A stretch of DNA of 36,220 nucleotides from Hyphococcus sp. Its GTDB lineage: Bacteria > Pseudomonadota > Alphaproteobacteria > Caulobacterales > Parvularculaceae. The stretch lies in NCBI GenBank assembly GCA_021776375.1, contig JAJFGA010000084.1:1-36220 (forward strand), given 5' to 3'. The notes beneath the pieces were generated by a model that did no database searches, was not told where the DNA came from, and worked only from the letters and a program-made list of their open reading frames with translations. The position numbers and the translations under genes were made by a program. Shown piece by piece: positions 26,028 through 34,377 of the stretch (position 1 is its first letter; each line of letters opens with the position of its first letter).

Positions 26028-27146
26028 ATGGTTCGATTTGCAAATAGACTTTTTTGTGGACTCTTCTTCAGCGTGCTTGTTTCGCTTGGCGACGCCTCTT
26101 CCAATAATTTCGAAATTTCCATCGATTCTTCGTTGGCAGAACAAGTTTTCGAAGCAGTTTGTTCTGAAAGAAATGAATATGCCCCTGATCTATTAAAGTC
26201 TGAATTATTACATCGGCAAATAGAACATCACTCAAATCTCAATGAACAACGCAATTTGGATATTTTCAAAACTGAATTGGAGGCTGCTATAAATTGTAAT
26301 GTTACTAACGATGATGATTTTCATTTTCAAAACATAGTGCGCCAAAAAGCTGATTTCCAAAAAACGACAGATTACATCATTAGCCGCTCTGACGAGATTA
26401 TTGATTTCGTCATCAGCAGGTCCAAACCCTACATGCCAGAAGAGCTAGATTTTACGGGCTCGATAGTCTTAACCCCAGTCGGACAAAACTGCGGTGGCTT
26501 TTCGTCACGTGAAGTCTTTTTCGTATCGATTGCTTGCCTTGTAGGCTCTGTCGAACAGGAACTAACTGCACTAAAAATGTTGGCGTTGCACGAAACATAT
26601 CACGCGATCCAAAGCAATTTTATGGCGTCCAGCGCTGCTAATTTTGCACAAATTACCAACTCAAATGAGGCGCAATTTGAATTTTTTCTGAATTTAATTT
26701 TGGAAGGGACAGCCGCATATATCGCGGATGGCCGAGAAGTAAAAGGAAGCGGCGTGCTGACGAATAATTTCAGCAGTTCAGCTAACAAAGGATATAATGA
26801 TATAGAGTTTAATTTTCGGTTGTTGAATTATGCAGTAGAAATAATAGCAACCGACGACAACAGCAATCAACGCTTTCGTGACGCCTATGCACTTGGATTC
26901 ACCGGAAAATTTGACGAAAGATTTTATTATGTTGGTGCAACAATTGCGCAAGAAATTGAAACTGTCTTTGGCGTCGAGGTGCTCCTTTGCGTCATGCAAT
27001 TAACTCCCGAGCAATTTCTTTTAATTTATGACGAAACGACGCGTAGAGATGGTAACGCACACACGCTCAACTTGGGTGAAGCGACTATTATAGCTGCCCA
27101 CCAGATCGGCCGTAACAAGGAGTCATATAGAACGTGCTTACAATAA
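26028..27146 (+). CDS. Exported HExxH putative metalloprotease
   Basis: 372-residue protein that I cannot place in a named family. A signal peptide (about 1-23) is followed by a helical, AT-rich-coded region. The zinc motif is H188-E189-x-x-H192 (MLALHETYHAIQSNF) and E226 in LILEGTAAYIAD is spaced as the third gluzincin ligand. The same HExxH plus E-G-x-A design is seen in the DUF5700-like protease at 18189-19304, but the rest differs. Cysteines at about 45, 90, 155 and 170 suit a periplasmic fold. It follows the S41 peptidase gene by 37 bp on the same strand, so the two are probably co-expressed. Its base composition is clearly more AT-rich than that of the transfer module. Confidence 0.65.
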   Translation: MVRFANRLFCGLFFSVLVSLGDASSNNFEISIDSSLAEQVFEAVCSERNEYAPDLLKSELLHRQIEHHSNLNEQRNLDIFKTELEAAINCNVTNDDDFHFQNIVRQKADFQKTTDYIISRSDEIIDFVISRSKPYMPEELDFTGSIVLTPVGQNCGGFSSREVFFVSIACLVGSVEQELTALKMLALHETYHAIQSNFMASSAANFAQITNSNEAQFEFFLNLILEGTAAYIADGREVKGSGVLTNNFSSSANKGYNDIEFNFRLLNYAVEIIATDDNSNQRFRDAYALGFTGKFDERFYYVGATIAQEIETVFGVEVLLCVMQLTPEQFLLIYDETTRRDGNAHTLNLGEATIIAAHQIGRNKESYRTCLQ

Positions 27147-27201
27147 GCGGCGGCGCCGCAGCTCAGCACAGTAAGTAACGCAAACCTGGAGAGAGCATAC
27201 G

Positions 27202-27246
27202 ATGTCGAAATATATTTGCGCCGCGATTGCTGGTCTGTTGCTGTGA
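27202..27246 (+). pseudogene. Signal-peptide stump with good ribosome site
   Basis: GGAGAG eight bases before an ATG opens MSKYICAAIAGLLL and then a stop. This looks like the first codons of an exported protein whose body has been lost. It lies between the metalloprotease and the enoyl-CoA hydratase gene. The rest of 27147-27295 shows nothing. Confidence 0.35.
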
Positions 27247-27295
27247 CCCGTCAACATTCACGAAGAAATTTGAATGTTTTTCTAGAGAGTGAAAA

Positions 27296-27988
27296 ATGAC
27301 AATAAAAGTAACGCTCACAGCCAACACGACCGTCGTAGAGATCGTCCGCCCACCAGTAAACACGTTTGATTTCGACACAGTCTCCTCGCTGGAGGCAACA
27401 TTTCGAAAATTAGATATAGATAAACCGCTTGTATTTACTGGCGCCGGGGAGACATTTTCCGCCGGTGTCGATGTTAAATCGTTCGCGAATTGCTCTGCAG
27501 ACGATCGGAAACGTTTCGTACAGGCGATTACACGTATGACCAGCGCTCTGATGGGTTTTCATGGCCCGGTCGTTGCGGCTGTCAACGGGCACGCCCTTGG
27601 CGGCGGCTTTGTAATGATACTCTGCGCTGATTACCGCATTGGCCCCAGTGAAAAGCGCGCCAAATTTGGCCTCACCGAAGCCAAAGCAGGCATCCCGTTT
27701 CCTGCTGGACCTGCGGAGATAATCAGAAATGAACTCACCCCGCCCGTGCTGCGCCGCTTGACGTTGACCAGCCATGTCTTCGATACGCAAACACTCCTAG
27801 CCTACGGGGTTATTGATGAGCTTTCGCCAACAGATAAGCTTCTCGACCGGGCAATTATTTGCGCAGAAGAAATGGCCGCTCAGCCCGGCTTTAAAGCCGT
27901 CAAACAACAAGTTCGAGGCGGATTGTCTCGGCGTTTATCCGAGCTTTCTAATTCTGGAGAGGATCCCTTCATGTCCGCATTTATTTGA
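27296..27988 (+). CDS. Enoyl-CoA hydratase/isomerase family protein
   Basis: 230-residue crotonase-fold enzyme acting on acyl-CoA thioesters in the cytoplasm. It keeps the oxyanion-hole segments FTGAGETFSAGVDVKSF (about 46-62) and AAVNGHALGGGFVMILCADYRIG (about 94-116), followed by KFGLTEAKAGIPFP. The residues where hydratases carry their two catalytic glutamates are partly kept (LTEAKAGIPFP), so hydratase, isomerase or hydrolase activity is open. It is somewhat shorter than the usual 255-265 residues. It is the only evident acyl-CoA enzyme in this part of the cargo and stands alone, with its own ribosome site (GAGAG). Confidence 0.86.
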   Translation: MTIKVTLTANTTVVEIVRPPVNTFDFDTVSSLEATFRKLDIDKPLVFTGAGETFSAGVDVKSFANCSADDRKRFVQAITRMTSALMGFHGPVVAAVNGHALGGGFVMILCADYRIGPSEKRAKFGLTEAKAGIPFPAGPAEIIRNELTPPVLRRLTLTSHVFDTQTLLAYGVIDELSPTDKLLDRAIICAEEMAAQPGFKAVKQQVRGGLSRRLSELSNSGEDPFMSAFI

Positions 27989-28086
27989 TAGGTCCAAATT
28001 TTATGATGAGGCTGGGTATGGCGCGATGGAACAGAAATCAGAGTAACTATGCTGCCCTACTTAATGAAGAATTCTAATCGATTATA

Positions 28087-28120
28087 AACAATTTCTGCGC
28101 GTTTTCAAAATCAATAAGAC
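28087..28120 (+). repeat. 34-bp repeat, copy 1 (upstream of 28169 gene)
   Basis: These 34 bases recur identically at 30014-30047 and, in reverse orientation with one mismatch, at 34325-34358. Each copy lies upstream of a gene start: 49, 162 and about 160-170 bp before the starts at 28169, 30209 and 34162. In copy 2 it codes for the last part of a decayed TetR-like gene (FLRVFKINKT). Confidence 0.75.
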
Positions 28121-28168
28121 GCACGCCCAAGAAAGAACAACATCAAGAAGCTAAAAGGAAAAAATGTC

Positions 28169-29539
28169 ATGACGGAACACGCATGTAACGGCCCTGCACG
28201 AATGCGAATTATAATTTGCATGGCGTTGGTCCTTTTTGGCGTGGGCGGTCTGTCGACTGTTTCAGCGCAGGACGAACCGCGAAAATTCTCCTATGGCATT
28301 ACCGGGAGTGCGCATCCAGTTGAAACGGAAAATCCAGGATATTATTTCAGCCGCCCGGAAGTTCAGGCGTTGGCGTCTGACATGATTCCAGGTCCTATTT
28401 CCTTGATGGAAGTGGAGCGGCGCATGAGCACCGTAGACGGCGTAACAGCGGAAGACCTATTTCGCACGGGGCTATTGCGTAAGGAAGGGGATCGGGCATT
28501 TCTCAATTTCGTACTCAACACGAAAGAAGACGTAGCGAAAATCAGGGCGGCGATGGAAGAGCCGCTCAAGGCGCTAACCGCTGCGTATTTTGAACAAAGT
28601 CTCCAAATTGCCGAACTGCTCGACAGTTACCCGAACAAAACCGTTTCAAAAGGCGCCATCGCGTTCATCCTCGTCGGCGCATTTTCTTTAGATTGGGATG
28701 GGCTTTATCTGACAGCGGAGAAAGGCTACCGCGCAAGACCGCCAGAGCGGCTTGGCCATTTTTTCAGGGCCGAAGAGCAGACAGACGATCATAATATGCG
28801 GGAAGTATACAAGGGCAGCCACAATTATCCGGCGGGGAGATATCAATTCACTGTCCCGTTTGATTCTACTTTCACCAGCTTCGGCGATCATTACCGGCGA
28901 GGGCGAGCCGCCTTCCCTGACATATTGTGGCAGCCCACGGACTGGTACAAAGAAGAAGAACAGAGCGTCGTGAAGGCATTGCAGCCCTTTTCCAGTGAAA
29001 AACCGGCCTTGGACACCGGTTTCATCTCGGAGCAAACAGCGGTGGCGATTGCAGATATTCTTTTCGCGTTACGAAAAAGCCCGGCTGATTTCAAATCGCT
29101 TCGCAAGGTCACCGGTGTCGATACGCAACACTTGTCTCATATCCTCAACCTTCTGGAGGAAATCCAGTACATCGATAAACTGTCAAACGGACAACATGTC
29201 TTGCTCGTTCCTGTTCTTGATTATGACGATCGCCCAATGGTTGATGCGGTTCTAGCACTGAGCTGGGAGATTATGGAGGCTTGGCTGGCTGAACATTACG
29301 ACGTCATCAAGGTCGCACTCGCCGACACAACAACCATGCGCCATGGCGTTTCTTACGAGGAATATTTTTCCAATATTTGGCATCATATTTTTGGCCTGCA
29401 AAATAAGGAGATGACCCATGCTGGCCTATTCGCACATCCATATGGCATTGATAAAAAGTACAAGGCCTTTTATCCGGCACTGTGGCGCAGTGAGGTTTAT
29501 GATTATTGCGGCAAAAAGATATCTCCGTGTGAGCAATAA
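28169..29539 (+). CDS. Exported protein of unknown function with winged-helix-like segments
   Basis: 456 residues, family not recognised. A hydrophobic signal (about 12-34, ending STVSAQD) sends it out of the cytoplasm. The mature protein has two stretches that read like winged helices: PISLMEVERRMSTVDGVTAEDLFRTGLLRKEGDRAFLNF (about 76-114) and SPADFKSLRKVTGVDTQHLSHILNLLEEIQYIDKL (about 305-340), both ending in a wing-like turn. A later region has HHIFGLQNKEMTHAGLFAHPYG and two C-terminal cysteines. DNA binding outside the cytoplasm would be odd, so the folds may serve protein contacts. AAAGGAA stands before the ATG, and the shared 34-bp repeat lies just upstream. Confidence 0.65.
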   Translation: MTEHACNGPARMRIIICMALVLFGVGGLSTVSAQDEPRKFSYGITGSAHPVETENPGYYFSRPEVQALASDMIPGPISLMEVERRMSTVDGVTAEDLFRTGLLRKEGDRAFLNFVLNTKEDVAKIRAAMEEPLKALTAAYFEQSLQIAELLDSYPNKTVSKGAIAFILVGAFSLDWDGLYLTAEKGYRARPPERLGHFFRAEEQTDDHNMREVYKGSHNYPAGRYQFTVPFDSTFTSFGDHYRRGRAAFPDILWQPTDWYKEEEQSVVKALQPFSSEKPALDTGFISEQTAVAIADILFALRKSPADFKSLRKVTGVDTQHLSHILNLLEEIQYIDKLSNGQHVLLVPVLDYDDRPMVDAVLALSWEIMEAWLAEHYDVIKVALADTTTMRHGVSYEEYFSNIWHHIFGLQNKEMTHAGLFAHPYGIDKKYKAFYPALWRSEVYDYCGKKISPCEQ

Positions 29540-29689
29540 GGGCCGTGTACGCTTGCTGTCGTACCCGCGGTGTCGCGCCGGCGTTGTCGGGTTTCGAATC
29601 GGTGCGTCCATGTACACACACCTCAGAAAAACCGCCCCGATTATGTGTTATTTTACCCTGCATCCTGTTACTCTGGAGTGGGAGACTGG

Positions 29690-30060
29690 ATGTCGAAGAA
29701 AACAATATGCGAAAAAGCAAATAACTTTCACACCACGACAGGTGACATCTGCAACACCGGTTTCTGCGATTTGGCGAAAATGGCGCCTAGTAGATCTACC
29801 GTCTGAAGAAGCGGTTTGTTCAAAAACGTTTCAGCAGCAACCAACTTGCCGAACTTCTCTTTTTTCTTCAAGCTGCTTCAGCGTTCTTAAGAAACGCTCA
29901 CGCTCCTCCACATATCGTCGCAAAATATATGTCACGAAATGAATTTCAGAATGTCATAGATAGCCTCAGCAATATAGCCTTAGCGTATGATTGGCTTTTT
30001 TTGATCGATTTCCAACAATTTCTGCGCGTTTTCAAAATCAATAAGACACTTGATCATTGA
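29690..30060 (+). pseudogene. Decayed TetR-like regulator
   Basis: GGAG five bases before the ATG opens MSKKTICEKANNF..., which reaches DLAKMAPSRSTV and a stop. In the next frame the text continues as VYRLKKRFVQKRF... and stays open for some 85 codons to a TGA at 30058-30060. Joined, CDLAKMAPSRSTVYR resembles the helix-turn-helix of TetR proteins (DIAKxAGVSRSTVYR). One frameshift and a poor N terminus mark it as broken. Its last codons form copy 2 of the 34-bp repeat. The rest of 29540-30208 holds only the PQQ dehydrogenase promoter region. Confidence 0.4.
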
Positions 30061-30282
30061 AGGTTGATAATCGTGACCGAAATCTATTCGCATCATCATC
30101 AGATGATAATCCGATAACGGTAGCATGATCGTCAGGTGTCGTTCCTATTTACGCGATAATACGGACGCTACTAACTAGCCCAGTCGCTTGAAAGAACTGA
30201 AAATATCCATGATAAGGTTCATTTCCTCCATAATTCTTTCAGTGACGATGACCGGAGCGGTCCAAGCAGGCGACGCCGGTTG
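29996..30282 (+). repeat. Inverted repeat arm A: promoter and signal peptide of PQQ dehydrogenase
   Basis: About 287 bp that match 34091-34377 on the opposite strand, at roughly three quarters to four fifths identity by eye. The match includes the 34-bp repeat, the block GATGATAATCCGA, the upstream region and the first 24 codons of the dehydrogenase. It stops at the end of the signal peptide. Confidence 0.85.
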
Positions 30283-32275
30283 GGATTACGTCGGTGGCGA
30301 CGAGGGCGGAAAACACTACAGTACAGCTGCGCAGATATCTCGCGGGAATGTTTCGCGGCTGGATACGGTATGGACCTATTCAACAGGTGACCTTTCCCGT
30401 TTCAAACGGAACGGAAAGCGATACAAATTTCAAACAACGCCCATTCTATTCGAAAATTACCTTGTTTTTTGTACACCGTTTAACGATGTAATCGCACTCA
30501 CACCTGATACTGGTAAAGAAGTATGGCGCTTCGCAAACGAACTGCCAGACCTGCCCCGCATCGCCGCAGCCGCAAATTGTCGAGGCGTCACACCATGGCG
30601 GGACGAACAAGCAGAAGCTGATACAGTATGCGCTGCGCGAATTTATATGGGCTCATATGATTCCCGCCTGATTGCGCTTGACGCACGCACAGGAATTCCC
30701 TGCAAGGCGTTCGGAGAAAACGGCGCGGTGCGCATTCTGCCCTCTCATCCAGAGCTTTATCCAGGCGAACAACAAATTACATCGCCACCGGTTGTGGTTG
30801 CAGACGTGATCATTGTTGGCACGGCAATAGGCGACAACATGCGCGCAGATGCGCCCAAAGGAACAGTTTATGCCTTAGACGTCCGAAGCGGTGCATTAAA
30901 ATGGACCTTTAATCCATTGGAAAGTGACGGCGGCACAGACGAGAGGCGTAGTGGTATACTCAACACCGGTCATGCAAATGTCTGGTCTTATATGTCAGTC
31001 GACCACGACCGCAGTCTTGTTTTTCTACCGACGTCAAGTCCCAGCCCCGATCATTTCGGCGGCATGCGGCCCGGCGAAAATCGTAATGCGAATTCTATCG
31101 TTGTTTTGAACGCAAGAACAGGCGAAATCGTTTGGCGTTTTCAAACTGTGCATCACGACCTCTGGGATTATGATTTGGGCGCCCAACCAATTCTTGGAAC
31201 ATTGTGGAGCAGTGGAAAAGAAGTACCGGCTGTTATCCAATCAACAAAACTTGGCCTGATATTCGCCTTTAATAGAGAAACGGGTGAACCGATTTTTCCG
31301 ATTGAAGAGAGGCCCGTTCCGGCTGGCGATATTCCCGGTGAATACTATTCGGCTACACAACCTTTTCCAACGAAACCGCGCATTCTTGTGGACACTACTT
31401 TAGCCCCGGAGGATGCTTGGGGACTCACGCCATTCGATCGAATGGTGTGCCGAAGCAAAATTCAAAAATTAAAAAGCGACGGGGCCTTCACGCCGCCAAG
31501 CCTTGAGGGTTCGCTGCACTTTCCGTTCTCCGGCGGCGGCATAAATTGGGGCGGCGGCGCGCTTGACGAAAATTCCCAAACACTCTTTGTCCTTACTAAT
31601 AATGTCTCTTCCATTCTTCGGCTCATCCCGCAGAATGCACTCGAAGACCAAAATCCACTCGGCGTGTTTGAAGACGGTATCGGTCGCCAAGCCGGCGCAC
31701 CCTATGCAATCGCGAAACCGCTATTGCGCTCTCCGTTAGGCCTTCCCTGCAACCCTCCGCCCTGGGGTCGCATCCACGCCATTGATATGAAGAGTGGCAG
31801 TGTCAAATGGGAACGGCCAATCGGGACAATTGAAGATTTTGCCCCATTTGGTGATTTATTGCTTCCACACGGAACACCGAACATGGGCGGTCCTATCGCC
31901 ACTGCGGGCGGCCTCGTTTTCGTCGCTGCAACTATGGACAATTATTTGCGCGCATTTGATGCGAAAACCGGAAAAGAACTCTGGAAGGATCGATTACCGG
32001 CAGGCGGTCAAGCGACCCCCATGACCTATGAGTGGAATGGCGTTCAATATGTCGTCATTGCAGCCGGCGGTCACAGTGAAATGAGAACGACACCGGGCGA
32101 CACAATTGTCGCATTTTCTCTTTCAGAAAAAAAATCAACGGCATATTTTACTCTGAAACAGTTGTTTAGCCGCCCAACCTTTCGATGGTTTTTTGCATTG
32201 GGCGCAGTGATTGTATTTATCATCGCGTCGGTCCTGTACCGCATTCGTGGTAACCGTCGATTATCGCTATTTTAA
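30209..32275 (+). CDS. PQQ-dependent dehydrogenase (glucose dehydrogenase-like) with C-terminal membrane helix
   Basis: 688-residue quinoprotein with an eight-bladed propeller. The start at 30209 gives a signal peptide (MIRFISSIILSVTMTGAVQAG) and is confirmed by the duplicated copy at 34162; a TTG at 30188 is in frame but not needed. WDYVGGDEGGKHYS opens the propeller. Repeats such as VIALTPDTGKEVWRF, LIALDARTGIPCKAFG, VYALDVRSGALKW, VVLNARTGEIVWRFQTVHHDLWDYDLGAQPIL and LRAFDAKTGKELWKDRLPAGGQATPMTY match membrane-type PQQ glucose/polyol dehydrogenases. Unlike those, it lacks the N-terminal five-helix domain and instead ends in one membrane helix (about 658-680) and a basic tail. It oxidises a sugar, alcohol or polyol in the periplasm. 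No pqq synthesis gene is in the window. Confidence 0.9.
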   Translation: MIRFISSIILSVTMTGAVQAGDAGWDYVGGDEGGKHYSTAAQISRGNVSRLDTVWTYSTGDLSRFKRNGKRYKFQTTPILFENYLVFCTPFNDVIALTPDTGKEVWRFANELPDLPRIAAAANCRGVTPWRDEQAEADTVCAARIYMGSYDSRLIALDARTGIPCKAFGENGAVRILPSHPELYPGEQQITSPPVVVADVIIVGTAIGDNMRADAPKGTVYALDVRSGALKWTFNPLESDGGTDERRSGILNTGHANVWSYMSVDHDRSLVFLPTSSPSPDHFGGMRPGENRNANSIVVLNARTGEIVWRFQTVHHDLWDYDLGAQPILGTLWSSGKEVPAVIQSTKLGLIFAFNRETGEPIFPIEERPVPAGDIPGEYYSATQPFPTKPRILVDTTLAPEDAWGLTPFDRMVCRSKIQKLKSDGAFTPPSLEGSLHFPFSGGGINWGGGALDENSQTLFVLTNNVSSILRLIPQNALEDQNPLGVFEDGIGRQAGAPYAIAKPLLRSPLGLPCNPPPWGRIHAIDMKSGSVKWERPIGTIEDFAPFGDLLLPHGTPNMGGPIATAGGLVFVAATMDNYLRAFDAKTGKELWKDRLPAGGQATPMTYEWNGVQYVVIAAGGHSEMRTTPGDTIVAFSLSEKKSTAYFTLKQLFSRPTFRWFFALGAVIVFIIASVLYRIRGNRRLSLF

Positions 32276-32447
32276 CTCGTTTGAATGCCCTGCGCGCAGT
32301 GTTCGCGCTTGGAAACCGACAGGAATGTCCGCAACTAAAGAACCACGTCCACACAGCTTTTAGCGATTCAAAACCCACTTTACGTCTCCTTACGAATGGC
32401 CTGGCTGACAACCCAAAATCTCTCAATCATTTGGCGTGAACATAAAA

Positions 32448-33245
32448 ATGGCTAGCATAAGCATGGATCAATTGTTCAGCATATTAATCGATTTCGGTCA
32501 ATTTGCGGCCGTCGCTTGGGCCCAAACGCTTCCAATAGATTTTATTCGGTACATGATTGGCGCCGGAGGCGTATATATTACAATAAACATTGCATCAGCG
32601 GGCGCACTTGCCAATCGGAAGATCCGGAATGAAAAGCCTGAACGATCGCAAATGCTAAGAGAATTCGCCGCGTCAATGCGAACAGTTGCAATTTTCGCGC
32701 TTGTAGGTGCGACGCTCATCGGCGGTGGTATCAAACATAAACTTATTGCAGTGGACACTAGCATAGCAGACCGAGGGTGGATCTATTTTCTCATCAACTT
32801 AACATTACTTCTTTTGTTACACGACGCCTGGGTCTACTGGACTCACCGATTAATCCACCATCGTCGGTTATTTCGCTTTTGTCACCGACTTCACCACAGA
32901 TCATATAACCCTAGCCCTTGGACCACATATTCATTTAACAGCCCTGAAGCATTTTTGAATGCAGTTTTTTTGCCAATTGCTCTGCTTTTCGTTCCGTCGA
33001 GGCGAAACGGTCGCCCAATCTTCGATTGGATGACGACAGTAACGCATCATGATCTTCATCATGCTCAACCCGGCTGGAATTACGGTTTCTATTTCACATG
33101 GTGGGATAGAATGATGGGAACGGAACACCCAACCTATCACGAAAAATTTGCTGCGGCTGTTCACAAACCTTTGGATGGCTCTGCAGTGGCTGCGCTCTAC
33201 CCTCCAACTTACCCTCACCGTAAGGGCGATTTAACCGGCTTCTGA
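32448..33245 (+). CDS. Sterol desaturase/fatty acid hydroxylase superfamily protein (second copy)
   Basis: 265-residue membrane di-iron enzyme of the C-5 sterol desaturase/ERG3 type. Hydrophobic segments (about 5-50, 75-95, 110-130) precede the histidine clusters HDAWVYWTHRLIHH, CHRLHHRS and HHDLHHAQPGWNYGFYFTWWDRMMGTEHP. The last motif is very typical of bacterial family members. It differs clearly from the hydroxylase at 12094-13089, so it is not a recent duplicate. ATG 32448 is chosen; a GTG at 32436 lies in frame, and neither has a strong ribosome site. It follows the PQQ dehydrogenase by 172 bp on the same strand. Confidence 0.9.
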   Translation: MASISMDQLFSILIDFGQFAAVAWAQTLPIDFIRYMIGAGGVYITINIASAGALANRKIRNEKPERSQMLREFAASMRTVAIFALVGATLIGGGIKHKLIAVDTSIADRGWIYFLINLTLLLLLHDAWVYWTHRLIHHRRLFRFCHRLHHRSYNPSPWTTYSFNSPEAFLNAVFLPIALLFVPSRRNGRPIFDWMTTVTHHDLHHAQPGWNYGFYFTWWDRMMGTEHPTYHEKFAAAVHKPLDGSAVAALYPPTYPHRKGDLTGF

Positions 33246-33265
33246 TCTTCACCTCAAATCGCCCT
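33223..33265. terminator. Long-stem inverted repeat over the hydroxylase 3' end
   Basis: AGGGCGATTT (33223-33232) and AAATCGCCCT (33256-33265) pair perfectly over a 23-nt loop that includes the stop codon. It lies between convergent genes and could end transcription from both sides, although no strong T run follows. Confidence 0.4.
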
Positions 33266-33404
33266 CACCGGAGATTAGATTTTCCGACTTCGTCACGATA
33301 GCAGGTCAGTTACGCCAACGTGATTGGTAAGCGCTATTGGCATAGGCGTTTGATGAGCATATCAAAAAAGGCGGCGACGACGGATTTGAAGAATTTTATC
33401 GATT

Positions 33405-34031
33405 TCATCTTTTTTGCGCTTTATACAAAACCATGGTTGCGGCCCGCTTGCTCATGGTCTTCCAATCAACCATTTCGAAGCCACAGATGCCCAGCATACT
33501 CGCAACTTCATCCTCGCTTCTGAATGTATATATCTCCGAAGGGAACTTGGAGGTTACGGCGAAATCTCCAGCCGGATGAAACCCGATGACGAATCGACCG
33601 GACGGCTTCAAGATGCGGGCGATTTCGCAAAAATGTTCCACGGGATTCGACCAGAAATAGATCGTATTCATAGTAATTGCCGCATCAAAGCTCGCATCAG
33701 GAATGGGGGTAGAGTCGCTTGATGTATTGATGAGCGTCACGCGGTTTTCCTCAATCAAGTGCGCATTCTTGCGCGCCGCGATAGCAAGCATTTTTTTTGA
33801 GTCGTCAATCCCAGAGACTTGGACACGCGGAGCGCGCGAACAGATTTCGCTTAGTGCGCGACCGTGCCCGGTACCAATATCGACAATGCTCTCGTCTTCT
33901 CTTACGCCGAGCATGTCGATCGCCGCCAGGTTTTCCTCTAAGGTCTCGCGGGACATTATTTCAGCAACGATCAAGCCTAAGACCCCGTGCGGCCGGCGGG
34001 CATGTTCCGCGATGAATAGCGGAAGTTTCAT
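33405..34031 (-). CDS. Class I SAM-dependent methyltransferase
   Basis: 208-residue methyltransferase of the UbiE/Methyltransf_11 group. Motif I is IVDIGTGHGRAL (about 48-59), the acidic residue after strand 2 is in VSGIDDSKKML, and motif IV/post-I is PDASFDAAITMNTIYFWSNP, followed by ARILKPSGRFVIGFHP. Its substrate cannot be told; small-molecule methylation is typical. ATG 34031 has GGAGG seven bases upstream, and a 39-codon frame ends with TAA directly before that site. This upstream frame and its promoter are a copy of the start of the PQQ dehydrogenase gene, so the methyltransferase probably borrows that promoter. Confidence 0.88.
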   Translation of the reverse strand: MKLPLFIAEHARRPHGVLGLIVAEIMSRETLEENLAAIDMLGVREDESIVDIGTGHGRALSEICSRAPRVQVSGIDDSKKMLAIAARKNAHLIEENRVTLINTSSDSTPIPDASFDAAITMNTIYFWSNPVEHFCEIARILKPSGRFVIGFHPAGDFAVTSKFPSEIYTFRSEDEVASMLGICGFEMVDWKTMSKRAATMVLYKAQKR

Positions 34032-34042
34032 CAAGCGCCTCC

Positions 34043-34162
34043 TTAATTTTCACGTACCAGCCTAACGCCGAGCGTACAGGCGGGAACAAAACCGGCGCCG
34101 CCTGCTTGGACTGCTCCGGTCATCATGACTGAAAGTATTATGGTGGCGATGGACCTAATCAT
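34043..34162 (-). pseudogene. Duplicated PQQ-dehydrogenase signal peptide acting as leader ORF
   Basis: 39 codons: MIRSIATIILSVMMTGAVQAG and 18 more residues, then TAA. Nineteen of the first 24 residues equal the start of the PQQ dehydrogenase at 30209. After AGGAG the text departs from it. The stop is followed without a gap by GGAGG and, seven bases on, by the methyltransferase ATG, so translation may be coupled. It is most likely the remnant of a lost second dehydrogenase gene. Confidence 0.7.
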
Positions 34163-34377
34163 GGATGTTTTCAGTTCCTTCGAGTAACTGGGCAAACGAG
34201 TAACGTCAGTCTTATCGAGTGGATAGAAACGACGTGTTGTGATCGTGTTACCGTTCTCGGATTATCATCCGACAATGATGGCCTATCGAATTCGGTCACG
34301 ATTATCGACCTGCAAAGGTCGAGTGTCTTATTGATTTTGAAAACGCGCAGAATTTGTTGGAAACCGATTAAAGAAAG
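34091..34377 (-). repeat. Inverted repeat arm B
   Basis: Counterpart of arm A (29996-30282) on the opposite strand, including copy 3 of the 34-bp repeat (34325-34358, one mismatch). Together the arms bracket 4.4 kb holding the PQQ dehydrogenase, the second hydroxylase and the methyltransferase. The 85-codon minus-strand frame 34171-34428 that runs through it is not considered a gene. Confidence 0.85.
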
